Positions 57,618 to 64,000 of a stretch of 64,000 nucleotides of DNA are shown one piece after another. Below the pieces are notes generated by a model. The model was given only the letters and a program-made list of their open reading frames with translations. It was not told the DNA's origin and made no database searches. The first letter of the stretch is position 1, and every line of letters begins with the position of its first letter. Source of the stretch: Nocardioides solisilvae (GTDB taxonomy: Bacteria; Actinomycetota; Actinomycetes; Propionibacteriales; Nocardioidaceae). A program made the translations under genes and the position numbers. The stretch is from NCBI RefSeq assembly GCF_003194625.1, contig NZ_QHKX01000004.1, positions 248,001 to 312,000 of the forward strand, written 5' to 3'.

Positions 57618-58004
57618 TCAGGCCGAGCGCACGCGCTTCTTGGCGTTGGCCCGGTGGAGGTGTGCCGGGCCGATCTCGCCGCCGCGCAGCAGCTCGAGGC
57701 GCTCCTTGAGGATCTCCTCGAGCTCCTTCTCGGAACGCCGCTCCAGGAGCATGTCCCAGTGGGTGCGGGCGGGCTTCTCGACCTTCTCCTCGGGGAGGAT
57801 GCCGGCGGTGCTCAGCGCCTCCGCGCCGCAGCGCGGGCACTCCCACACGGCCGGGATGTCGGCCTCGTCGGACATGGTGATCTCGAACTCGTGGCCGGCC
57901 TGGCAGCGGTACCCGACCTGCTGACGAGCCGCGAACTCGATCCCGCGCTCGTCCTCGAAACTCTGCCCACCGAGTCGTGCGCCACGCAACGTGCGCTCCG
58001 CCAT
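57618..58004 (-). CDS. rbpA: RNA polymerase-binding protein RbpA
   Basis: Actinobacterial factor that stabilises the open promoter complex with the housekeeping sigma factor. The 128-residue protein has the disordered N-terminus MAERTLRGARLGGQSFED, the zinc-binding core (YRCQAGHEF and WECPRCGAEA, four ligands), the basic linker, and the sigma-interacting domain RTHWDMLLERRSEKELEEILKERLELLR. GGAGGTGG lies 6 nt before the ATG. A SigR-type promoter lies 100 bp upstream. Confidence 0.96.
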   Translation of the reverse strand: MAERTLRGARLGGQSFEDERGIEFAARQQVGYRCQAGHEFEITMSDEADIPAVWECPRCGAEALSTAGILPEEKVEKPARTHWDMLLERRSEKELEEILKERLELLRGGEIGPAHLHRANAKKRVRSA

Positions 58005-58106
58005 CGAGCCACCTCCAGAAGTCTTGATCCATGGGCCCGCTGTCCGCGGGTTGCCGGACGGCGTCCGGCCGCCCTGGGTGTGGGCAGCCGCCGTCGTTCT
58101 GGGTTC

Positions 58107-58132
58107 AACCGTAGCCAGTCGCTCCGCATTCC
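58107..58132 (-). promoter_or_regulatory. SigR-type promoter (GGAAT-N18-GTT) of rbpA
   Basis: On the minus strand GGAAT (58132-58128) is 18 bp from GTT (58109-58107), an exact match to the thiol-stress sigma factor SigR/SigH consensus. TACGGT overlaps the same region and could be a housekeeping -10. Confidence 0.7.
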
Positions 58133-58193
58133 ATGCACGGGGCATACCCAATGTGGGGCATGGCACGTCCATGAGCATGCCACGTCACGCTCG

Positions 58194-59582
58194 TCAGGCG
58201 GCGGGAACCTCCGCGACCAGCGCCGAGTCCTCGCGCGTGCCGCCGCGGACGGGCAGCAGCAGCGCCAGCCCGAGCCCCAGGACCGCCAGGATGCCGAGGA
58301 TGCCCCAGTGCATGGCGTCGTCCTGGTCGGCCACCCCGGTGACCGCCGCCCCCAGGGTGATGGCCAGCGACCACGCGGCGGGGGAGAGGACGTTGGCCAC
58401 GCGACCGGTGGTCGCGTAGAGGCCGAAGATCTCGCCCTCCTCGCCCTCGGGGATGAGCCGGGCCAGGAAGGTGCGGGAGGCGGACTGCGCCGGCCCGACG
58501 AAGATGCAGAGCACGAGGCCGAAGACCCAGAACATGAGGGTCCCCTGGTCGTGCAGGAGGAACACGCAGCTGCCGGCGACGATCATGGCGCCCAGGGAGA
58601 GGACGATCACCGGCTTCGGGCCCAGGCTGTCGTCGAGGACGCCGAAGGCGATGGTGGCGATCCCGGCCACGACGTTGGCAGCCACGCCGAAGATGATCAC
58701 GTCGCCCGCCGAGAAGCCGAAGGCCCCGGCCGCCAGCACGCCGCCGAACGTGAAGACGCCGGCCAGCCCGTCGCGGAAGACGGCGGAGGCCAGCAGGAAG
58801 CGCGCGGTGCGACGGTCGTCGCGCCACAGGTCGCGGATGGTGCCGAAGAGGTGGCGGTACGAGTCCACGAAACCGGCCCTGGCCTCCGTGGCCCCCGTGG
58901 CCTCCGTGGCCCCCGTGGCCCCGAGGTTCCCGTCCCGGCTCGCCTCCCGCGGCGCGTCGCGCAGCGTGAGGATCACGGGCAGGCTGAAGAGGGCGGTCCA
59001 CACCGCGCACACGAGCATGGAGACACGAACGTCCATGCCGTCCTCCGAGGTGATCCCGAAGAGGCCGACCTCGGGGTTGATCAGCCCGAAGTAGACCGCC
59101 AGCAGCAGGACGATGCCCCCGATGTAGCCCAGGCCCCAGCCCAGCCCGGAGATCCGGCCGACGGTCTGCGGGGTCGAGATCTGGTTGAGCATCGCGTTGT
59201 AGTTCACCTGGGCGAGCTCGAAGAAGACGTTCCCGACGGCCAGCAGGCCCAGCCCGAGCCACAGGTAGTCGGGGGAGGGGCGGACGAAGAACATGCCGAG
59301 GGCGCAGAGCACGACGAGCCCGGTGTTGACCGCGAGCCAGAAGGTACGCCGTCCGGACCGGTCGGCGCGCTGCCCGCTGACCGGCGCCGTCACGACGACC
59401 ACCAGCCCCGCGAGGAAGATGGCCCAGCCGAGCTTGCTGGCCGCACCGTCCCCGAAGTCGTCGGAGGTGAGGTAGACGGTGAAGACGAAGGTCGTGATCA
59501 CCGCGTTGAACGCGGCCGAACCCCAGTCCCACAGGCTCCACGCCACCACCGGCCACGTGAGTCCTCGTGAACCCTGCGCCAT
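58194..59582 (-). CDS. MFS transporter, UMF1/Atg22-like
   Basis: A 462-residue, 12-helix major facilitator protein of the vacuole-effluxer Atg22-like group. It opens with VVAWSLWDWGSAAFNAVITTFVFTVYLT, then APVSGQRADRSGRR (motif A), QVNYNAMLNQISTPQTVGRISGLGWGLGYIGG, GPAQSASRTFLARLIPEGEEGEIFGLY. The central cytoplasmic loop has a (GAT/EAT) repeat (GATGATEATGATEA). It starts immediately after the phosphodiesterase gene's stop, suggesting export or uptake of its product or substrate. Confidence 0.88.
   Translation of the reverse strand: MAQGSRGLTWPVVAWSLWDWGSAAFNAVITTFVFTVYLTSDDFGDGAASKLGWAIFLAGLVVVVTAPVSGQRADRSGRRTFWLAVNTGLVVLCALGMFFVRPSPDYLWLGLGLLAVGNVFFELAQVNYNAMLNQISTPQTVGRISGLGWGLGYIGGIVLLLAVYFGLINPEVGLFGITSEDGMDVRVSMLVCAVWTALFSLPVILTLRDAPREASRDGNLGATGATEATGATEARAGFVDSYRHLFGTIRDLWRDDRRTARFLLASAVFRDGLAGVFTFGGVLAAGAFGFSAGDVIIFGVAANVVAGIATIAFGVLDDSLGPKPVIVLSLGAMIVAGSCVFLLHDQGTLMFWVFGLVLCIFVGPAQSASRTFLARLIPEGEEGEIFGLYATTGRVANVLSPAAWSLAITLGAAVTGVADQDDAMHWGILGILAVLGLGLALLLPVRGGTREDSALVAEVPAA
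58882..58917 (-). repeat. Four 9-bp repeats in MFS gene
   Basis: Alternating GCCTCCGTG and GCCCCCGTG units (plus strand) encode the Gly-Ala-Thr/Glu-Ala-Thr loop. Confidence 0.7.
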
Positions 59583-60371
59583 CTAGCTCTCCCTCCACAG
59601 CCCGCGCTCGCGCAGGACGTCCCTGAGTATGTCGGTGCGGTCGGTCATCAGCCCGTCGACGCCCCGGTCGAGCAGCTGCGCCATCTCGTCGGGGTCGTCG
59701 ACCGTCCACACGTGGACGTGCACCCCGGCGGCGTGGGCCCGCCGGACCAGGCCGGGGGTGACGATCCGCAGCGGGCCCCGGGCGTGCGGGACCTGCAGCG
59801 CGCGGCAGCGGGGGGCCAGGCGGCGCGCCAGGCGGGCGCTGGGCAGGAGCCTGAAGGCGACCACCTCCCAGGGGTGCGCCGACGTGGCCACCCGGGGTGC
59901 CAGCCGCCGGAAGGCGCGCAGCCGTCGCGCGGAGAAGGAGCCGACCATCACCCGGTCCTCGGACCCTGTCTCCGCCAGCAGCCGCGCGAGCGGCCCGACG
60001 GCGGCGTCGGCCTTCAGGTCGATGTTGAAGCGCGCCGTCGGGAACGCCTCGAGCAGCTCGGCCATCCGCGGGATGCGCTCCCGGTCGTGCACGAGCGCCT
60101 GCCGGACCTCCTCCCAGGTCGCCTGCGCCACCGGGCCCGTCCGGTCACTGACCCGCTCCAGCACGGCGTCGTGGAAGGCGAGGAGGACGCCGTCACAGGT
60201 GACGTGGACGTCGGTCTCCAGGTAGCGGTAGCCGAGCGCGACCGCGTGGGCGAAGGCGGCGCGGGTGTTCTCCAGGCCTTCGAGCTCGGGGTGGTAGGCG
60301 CCACCCCGGTGCGCGAACGCCAGCACCGGGCCCCCGTCGTCCAGGTAGGCCACCCCCGTCGCTCGCGTCAC
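59583..60371 (-). CDS. Glycerophosphodiester phosphodiesterase
   Basis: Hydrolyses glycerophosphodiesters to glycerol-3-phosphate and an alcohol. The 262-residue TIM-barrel has AFAHRGGAYHPELEGLENT (HRG near 20), YLETDVHVTCDGVLLAFHDAVLERVSDRTG (E-x-D and HD catalytic set) and NIDLKAD. There is no signal peptide, so it is cytoplasmic. The GTG at 60371 is used. Its stop adjoins the MFS start without a gap. Confidence 0.92.
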   Translation of the reverse strand: MTRATGVAYLDDGGPVLAFAHRGGAYHPELEGLENTRAAFAHAVALGYRYLETDVHVTCDGVLLAFHDAVLERVSDRTGPVAQATWEEVRQALVHDRERIPRMAELLEAFPTARFNIDLKADAAVGPLARLLAETGSEDRVMVGSFSARRLRAFRRLAPRVATSAHPWEVVAFRLLPSARLARRLAPRCRALQVPHARGPLRIVTPGLVRRAHAAGVHVHVWTVDDPDEMAQLLDRGVDGLMTDRTDILRDVLRERGLWRES

Positions 60372-60391
60372 GGGGGAAGTAAACACGAGGT

Positions 60392-60425
60392 CCCGGCCGG
60401 CGGCGGCAGAACGCCGCCGGCCGGG
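60392..60425 (-). terminator. Hairpin after HTH-MurA gene
   Basis: Perfect 14-bp arms (CCCGGCCGGCGGCG and its complement) around GCAGAA, in the 62-bp gap between HTH-MurA and phosphodiesterase genes. The sequence after it on the minus strand is only mildly T-rich. Confidence 0.6.
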
Positions 60426-60433
60426 GCCGCACG

Positions 60434-61957
60434 TCAGATGTCGCGGAACGTCTCGATGTTGGCGCCGAGGGTGTTCAGCCGCTCGGCGAGGTCCTCGTAC
60501 CCGCGGTGGATCACGTAGGTCGACCGGAGCACCGAGGTGCCCTTGGAGGCCAGCATCGCCAGCAGGATCACGACGGCCGGCCGCAGGGCCGGCGGGCAGA
60601 CGATCTCGGCCCCGGAGAAGCGGGTGGGCCCCTCGATCATCACGCGGTGCGGGTCGAGCAGCTTCACGTCGGCCCCGAGCTTGTTGAGCTCGGTGAGGTA
60701 GATCGCCCGGTTCTCGTAGACCCAGTCGTGCAGCAGCGTCTGCCCCTGGGCCACGGCGCCGATCACGGCGAAGAACGGCAGGTTGTCGATGTTCAGGCCC
60801 GGGAACGGCATTGGGTGGACCTTGTCGAGCGGGGCGTGCAGCTCGCACTCGTGGGTGGTGATGTCGACGAGCCGGGTGTGGCCGTTGTTGGCCACGTACT
60901 CCTCGGACCGCGAGTACTGGAAGCCCATCTCCTCCAGCAGGGCCAGCTCGATCTCGAGGAACTCGATCGGCACGCGCTGGATGGTGATCTCCGAGCGGGT
61001 GACGATCGCGGCGGCCAGCAGCGACATCGCCTCGATCGGGTCCTCGCTCGGCGAGTAGTCGACGTCGACGTCGATGCGCTCGACGCCGGTGACGGTCAGC
61101 GTGGTGGTCCCGATCCCCTCGACCTCCACGCCGAGCTTGCGCAGGTAGAAGCAGAGGTCCTGGACCATGTAGTTGGACGACGCGTTGCGGATGACGGTGG
61201 TCCCGGGGTGGAGGGCCGCGGCCATCAGCGCGTTCTCCGTGACCGTGTCGCCGCGCTCGGTGAGCACGATCGGTCGCCGAGGCGTCACGGCGCGGTCGAC
61301 CTGCGCGTGGTAGGCCCCCTCGCTCGCCTTCACCTCGAGGCCGAAGGGGCGCAGGGCCGACATGTGCGGCTCGACCGTGCGGGTGCCGAGGTTGCAGCCC
61401 CCCGCGTAGGGGAGGTCGAAGGAGGCGGCCTGGTGCAGCAGGGGGCCGAGGAACATGATGACCGACCGGGTACGCCGGGCGGCCTCCTCGTCGATCGCGC
61501 TCAGGTCGAGGCTGGTCGGCGGGACGATCTCGAGGTCGTTCTCGTCGTTGAGCCAGCGGGTCTGGACCCCCAGGGACTCCAGGACCTCGAGCAGTCGGTT
61601 GACCTCCTCGATCCGGGCCACCTTCCGCAGGGTGGTCCGGCCGCGGTTGAGCAGGGAGGCGCAGAGCAGCGCGACGCCGGCGTTCTTCGAGGTCTTGACG
61701 TCGATCTGGCCGGACAGGGTCGTCGGGCCGGTCACCCGGAGGTGGGTGGGACCGGCGCCGACCGCCACGATCTCGCTGTCGAGGGCGCTGCCGATCCGGG
61801 CGAGCATCTCGAGGGAGAGGTTCTGGTGCCCCTTCTCGATGCGGTTGATCGCGCTCTGGCTGGTGCCGAGGGTCTCTGCGAGCTGCTGCTGGGTGAGGCC
61901 GCGGTGCTTGCGGGCGTCGCGGATCAGGTTGCCGATCCGGCCGAGGTAGTCCGTCAT
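60434..61957 (-). CDS. XRE-type HTH fused to MurA-like enolpyruvyl transferase
   Basis: A 507-residue two-part protein. Residues 5-62 are an XRE/Cro helix-turn-helix (IRDARKHRGLTQQQLAETLGTSQSAINRIEKG). Residues 70-507 are an EPSP-synthase fold like MurA, which transfers enolpyruvate to UDP-GlcNAc. The Lys-Asn pair (TSKNAGV), the Cys loop GGCNLGTRTVEPH near 188 and Asp near 390 (NIDNLP) are kept. The loop around that Asp differs from canonical FPTDMQ and has three extra residues. Similar fusions occur in other actinobacteria beside a normal MurA. A MurA-derived sensor/autorepressor or a moonlighting enzyme is possible. ATG 61957 follows TACCGT by 6 nt. Confidence 0.88.
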   Translation of the reverse strand: MTDYLGRIGNLIRDARKHRGLTQQQLAETLGTSQSAINRIEKGHQNLSLEMLARIGSALDSEIVAVGAGPTHLRVTGPTTLSGQIDVKTSKNAGVALLCASLLNRGRTTLRKVARIEEVNRLLEVLESLGVQTRWLNDENDLEIVPPTSLDLSAIDEEAARRTRSVIMFLGPLLHQAASFDLPYAGGCNLGTRTVEPHMSALRPFGLEVKASEGAYHAQVDRAVTPRRPIVLTERGDTVTENALMAAALHPGTTVIRNASSNYMVQDLCFYLRKLGVEVEGIGTTTLTVTGVERIDVDVDYSPSEDPIEAMSLLAAAIVTRSEITIQRVPIEFLEIELALLEEMGFQYSRSEEYVANNGHTRLVDITTHECELHAPLDKVHPMPFPGLNIDNLPFFAVIGAVAQGQTLLHDWVYENRAIYLTELNKLGADVKLLDPHRVMIEGPTRFSGAEIVCPPALRPAVVILLAMLASKGTSVLRSTYVIHRGYEDLAERLNTLGANIETFRDI

Positions 61958-61963
61958 GCCTCC

Positions 61964-61969
61964 ACGGTA
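61964..61969 (-). promoter_or_regulatory. -10 hexamer (TACCGT) of HTH-MurA gene
   Basis: TACCGT on the minus strand, 6 nt before ATG 61957; overlaps the downstream end of the palindromic operator. Confidence 0.5.
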
Positions 61970-61986
61970 TCTCAGATATGAGATAC
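61967..61986. promoter_or_regulatory. Palindromic operator over HTH-MurA promoter
   Basis: Perfect 8-bp arms GTATCTCA and TGAGATAC around GATA, just upstream of the HTH-MurA start. It overlaps the -10 hexamer and also encodes the last codons (Val-Ser-His-Ile-stop) of the preceding lipoprotein gene. Confidence 0.7.
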
Positions 61987-62811
61987 GGCCGTGTCGCCGT
62001 CGCCGTCCGGGGTGCCGCCGGTGGGGGAGCCGTCGGTGGGGGAGCCGTCGGTGGGCGAGCCGCCGGCGGGGCGGTCCTGGGCCCGGGACCGGCGCTGCCG
62101 CAGCGCGACGAGCGCCAGGCCGCCCAGCAGCAGGACGGCGGCGACACCGCCGACGACCGGCCACACGGGGAAGGAGGCGGACGCGTCCGCCTCGGCGCGC
62201 ATCTGGGTGTCCTGGCCGAACTCGGGCCGCCACGTGACGGTGTTGCCGTCGACCTCGCCGTTGGAGTCGGTGACCCGGCCGGGGAAGGTCACGGAGACCT
62301 CCATCTCCGACTCGGCGAACATGTCCTCGAATCCCATCTCCTCCGCCTGGCTGGCCTCTTCCTCGTCGGCGAGGTCCATGGTCCCCTCGAAGACGAAGGT
62401 GTCGCCCTCCTTGACCAGGTTCCAGGGCATCTCCTCGCCCTCGTCGTCGGCGGTGGACGTGGTGAGCTCGTCGAGGGTGATGTCGGAGAAGGTCATCGTC
62501 TGGCCGACGAACTTGTCGTCCTCGTAGGGCTCGACCTCGGCACCCTCGGGGATCTCGTCCGCCTCGAAGAACTCCTCGTCGAACCCCTCGAGGGAGGCGT
62601 TGCCGCCCTCGCCGTCCTCGCCGAGCGACTCGCCGAAGCTCTCGGCCATGCCCTGCATCATCGACATGGCTTGCTTGGACATGCCCACGGTCATGGTGCC
62701 GCTGACGGTCTCGTCCTCGTGGACCTCGATGTCGGCGTCGAGCTTGATGCACCCGGTGAGGGAGACCAGGGCGACCACGGTGAGCAGGGCTGGGGCGAGT
62801 CGACGGCGCAT
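61972..62811 (-). CDS. LppM-like lipoprotein with C-terminal membrane helix
   Basis: A 279-residue exported lipoprotein (lipobox SLTGC, Cys 21). The mature part begins IKLDADIEVHEDETVSGTMTVG, the LppM (DUF3153) pattern, continues as an acidic strand-rich domain to about 220, and has a membrane helix (VWPVVGGVAAVLLLGGLALVAL) before a Gly/Ser/Asp-rich repeat tail. M. tuberculosis LppM is tied to lipoglycan surface exposure. ATG 62811 follows TACCTT by 6 nt; the open frame upstream is not part of it. The gene is 14 nt from the HTH-MurA start, and its stop lies in the operator. Confidence 0.88.
   Translation of the reverse strand: MRRRLAPALLTVVALVSLTGCIKLDADIEVHEDETVSGTMTVGMSKQAMSMMQGMAESFGESLGEDGEGGNASLEGFDEEFFEADEIPEGAEVEPYEDDKFVGQTMTFSDITLDELTTSTADDEGEEMPWNLVKEGDTFVFEGTMDLADEEEASQAEEMGFEDMFAESEMEVSVTFPGRVTDSNGEVDGNTVTWRPEFGQDTQMRAEADASASFPVWPVVGGVAAVLLLGGLALVALRQRRSRAQDRPAGGSPTDGSPTDGSPTGGTPDGDGDTAVSHI
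62024..62067 (-). repeat. 15-nt tandem repeat at the 3' end of the lppM-like gene
   Basis: About three units of a 15-nt sequence (plus strand GTGGGGGAGCCGTCG) encode the Ser-Pro-Thr-Asp-Gly tail. Confidence 0.6.
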
Positions 62812-62817
62812 GGCGGC

Positions 62818-62823
62818 AAGGTA
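62818..62823 (-). promoter_or_regulatory. -10 hexamer (TACCTT) of lppM-like gene
   Basis: TACCTT on the minus strand, 6 nt before ATG 62811; leaderless arrangement. It sits in the 76-bp spacer divergent from the PhoD-like gene. Confidence 0.5.
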
Positions 62824-62873
62824 GCGACCCTGGGCCCCCGTCGTCGTGGATCTCGCGGAAGTTGCCACGAGGG

Positions 62874-62880
62874 TGATAAT
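62874..62880 (+). promoter_or_regulatory. Extended -10 (TGATAAT) of PhoD-like gene
   Basis: TGATAAT ends 7 nt before ATG 62888; leaderless arrangement with an unusually consensus -10. Confidence 0.55.
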
Positions 62881-62887
62881 CGCCACC

Positions 62888-64000
62888 ATGCCTCCGTCTC
62901 CCTCGCTGGTCCTGGGTCCCCTGCTCAGGCACGTGGACCAGACCACGGCGACGGTCTGGGTCGAGACGGACCGGGCGGCCACCGTCACCGTCGCCCGTGG
63001 CGCCGTCACCGCGAGCGCCCGCACCTTCGCCGTCCACGGCCACCACTACGCCCTGGTCGACCTGGACGGGCTGGCGCCGGGGACGTGCGAGCCCTACTCG
63101 GTGGTCCTCGTCGACGACGAGGGGAACGGTGCAGCCGCGTGGCCCGAGGCGGGGTCGCCGTTCCCGCCGCCGGTGATCGCCACCCTCGGGACGGGCCGCT
63201 CGCTGCGGCTGCTCTACGGGTCGTGCCGGACCTCGGTGCCCCACGACGCCTCCGGCAACTCCACGCACGGCGTCGACGCCCTCCGGGCCTACGCGTTGCG
63301 CCTCGCCGGGCTGGTGCCGGCGGCGGCGGGGGAGGAGGAGCTCGGGGATCCCGGCTGGCCCGACCTGGCGCTCTTCCTCGGCGACCAGGTCTACGCCGAC
63401 GAGACGTCCGACGAGATGCGCGACTTCGTCGCCGCCCGCCGCTCCCTCGACGAGCCGCCGGGGGAGGAGCTGAAGGACTACGCCGAGTACGCCCACCTCT
63501 ACCTGCTCGCCTGGGGCGACCCCGCAAACCGGTGGTTGCTGTCCACGGTCCCCTCGGCCATGGTCTTCGACGACCACGACGTGCGGGACGACTGGAACAC
63601 GTCCCTGAGCTGGCGGCGCCGGATGGAGGCCACCGAGTGGTGGCACGGGCGGATCGTCGCCGCCCTGTCGTCGTACTGGGTGCACCAGCACCTGGGCAAC
63701 CTCTCGCCCGCGGAGCGCCTCGAGGACCCCCTGTGGGCGCGCGTGCGGGCCCACGAGGGGCCCGACGAGCTGGACCTCTCCGAGGCGCTGGACGCGTTCG
63801 CGGCGGTGGTCGACCAGCAGCCCGAGGCCTACCGGTGGAGCTTCGACCGCCGGTTCGGCGACCTGGCCCGCCTCGTCATGGTCGACTCCCGCGCCGCCCG
63901 GGTCCTCGACCCCGACCGTCGCTCGATGCTGGACCCCGGGGAGATGTCCTGGCTCGACGGGCGGATGCGGGGTGACGTGGACCACCTCCTGGTCGGCACC
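62888..64000 (+). CDS. PhoD-like alkaline phosphatase/metallophosphatase, 3' truncated
   Basis: The frame is open from ATG 62888 to the window end (371 residues visible). An N-terminal beta-sandwich (LVLGPLLRHVDQTTATVWVETDRAATVTV), like the PhoD_N fibronectin-type part, is followed by the metallophosphatase domain. Metal ligands are visible in YGSCRTS near 115, LFLGDQVYADETSDEM near 165, and VFDDHDVRDDWNTSLSW near 227. No signal peptide is evident, unlike secreted Tat-dependent PhoD. Substrate may be a phosphodiester. Divergent from the LppM-like gene. Confidence 0.88.
   Translation, partial: MPPSPSLVLGPLLRHVDQTTATVWVETDRAATVTVARGAVTASARTFAVHGHHYALVDLDGLAPGTCEPYSVVLVDDEGNGAAAWPEAGSPFPPPVIATLGTGRSLRLLYGSCRTSVPHDASGNSTHGVDALRAYALRLAGLVPAAAGEEELGDPGWPDLALFLGDQVYADETSDEMRDFVAARRSLDEPPGEELKDYAEYAHLYLLAWGDPANRWLLSTVPSAMVFDDHDVRDDWNTSLSWRRRMEATEWWHGRIVAALSSYWVHQHLGNLSPAERLEDPLWARVRAHEGPDELDLSEALDAFAAVVDQQPEAYRWSFDRRFGDLARLVMVDSRAARVLDPDRRSMLDPGEMSWLDGRMRGDVDHLLVGT

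Overview
The window is high-GC (about 70% or more), gene-dense chromosomal DNA from an actinobacterium. A mycothiol ligase (mshC), a Pup-proteasome locus, RbpA, a tat-pafBC-helY block in the order known from Mycobacterium, and separate lnt and dpm genes all point that way. The content suggests a Nocardioides-like member of the Propionibacteriales; this placement is inference. I see no rRNA, tRNA, CRISPR array, prophage or transposase. Many genes start 6-7 nt after a TAnnnT -10 hexamer, most often TAGGGT, so leaderless mRNAs look common here.

Layout. 1-7.3 kb: 3' part of mshC, a PAC2 protein, methionine synthase metH, a hemerythrin-like protein and a HAD phosphatase. 7.4-13.1 kb: a five-gene dipeptide/oligopeptide ABC importer operon. 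13.2-16.2 kb: a RecB-like nuclease, a site-2 protease with CBS domains, and trmI. 16.3-30.8 kb: the pupylation/proteasome locus (arc, a small membrane protein, dop, a convergent lipoprotein gene, pup, prcB, prcA, then pafA, an FKBP lipoprotein, pafB, pafC). A five-gene cassette with type VII secretion-like features (22967-26385) sits between prcA and pafA. 30.8-37.7 kb: tatA, tatC, a small unknown gene, a diacylglycerol kinase-like gene, helY, an NAD(P)-binding protein and a 5'-3' exonuclease.

37.7-47.1 kb, minus strand: one apparent eleven-gene operon, urtABCDE-ureABCFGD, that couples high-affinity urea uptake to nickel urease and its maturation proteins. It is transcribed away from a divergent Lrp/AsnC regulator, and the shared spacer has an 11-bp-phased GlnR-like box. 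47.9-54.5 kb: an AbiEi/DUF559-like gene framed by 70-bp inverted repeats, then a lysine 'fermentation' module (kamA divergent from kdd-kamD-kamE-kal) that lacks kce. 54.8-57.6 kb: lnt, dpm and fxsA. 57.6-64 kb: rbpA with a textbook SigR-type promoter, then lppM, an XRE-HTH/MurA fusion with a perfect palindrome over its promoter, a glycerophosphodiester phosphodiesterase and an MFS transporter in one minus-strand run, and a divergent PhoD-like phosphatase cut by the window end.

The most unusual items are the HTH-MurA fusion with its built-in operator, the type VII-like cassette inside the proteasome locus, the inverted repeats around the AbiEi-like gene, a ureA-ureB pair in one frame separated by a single stop codon, and the kce-less lysine aminomutase pathway.
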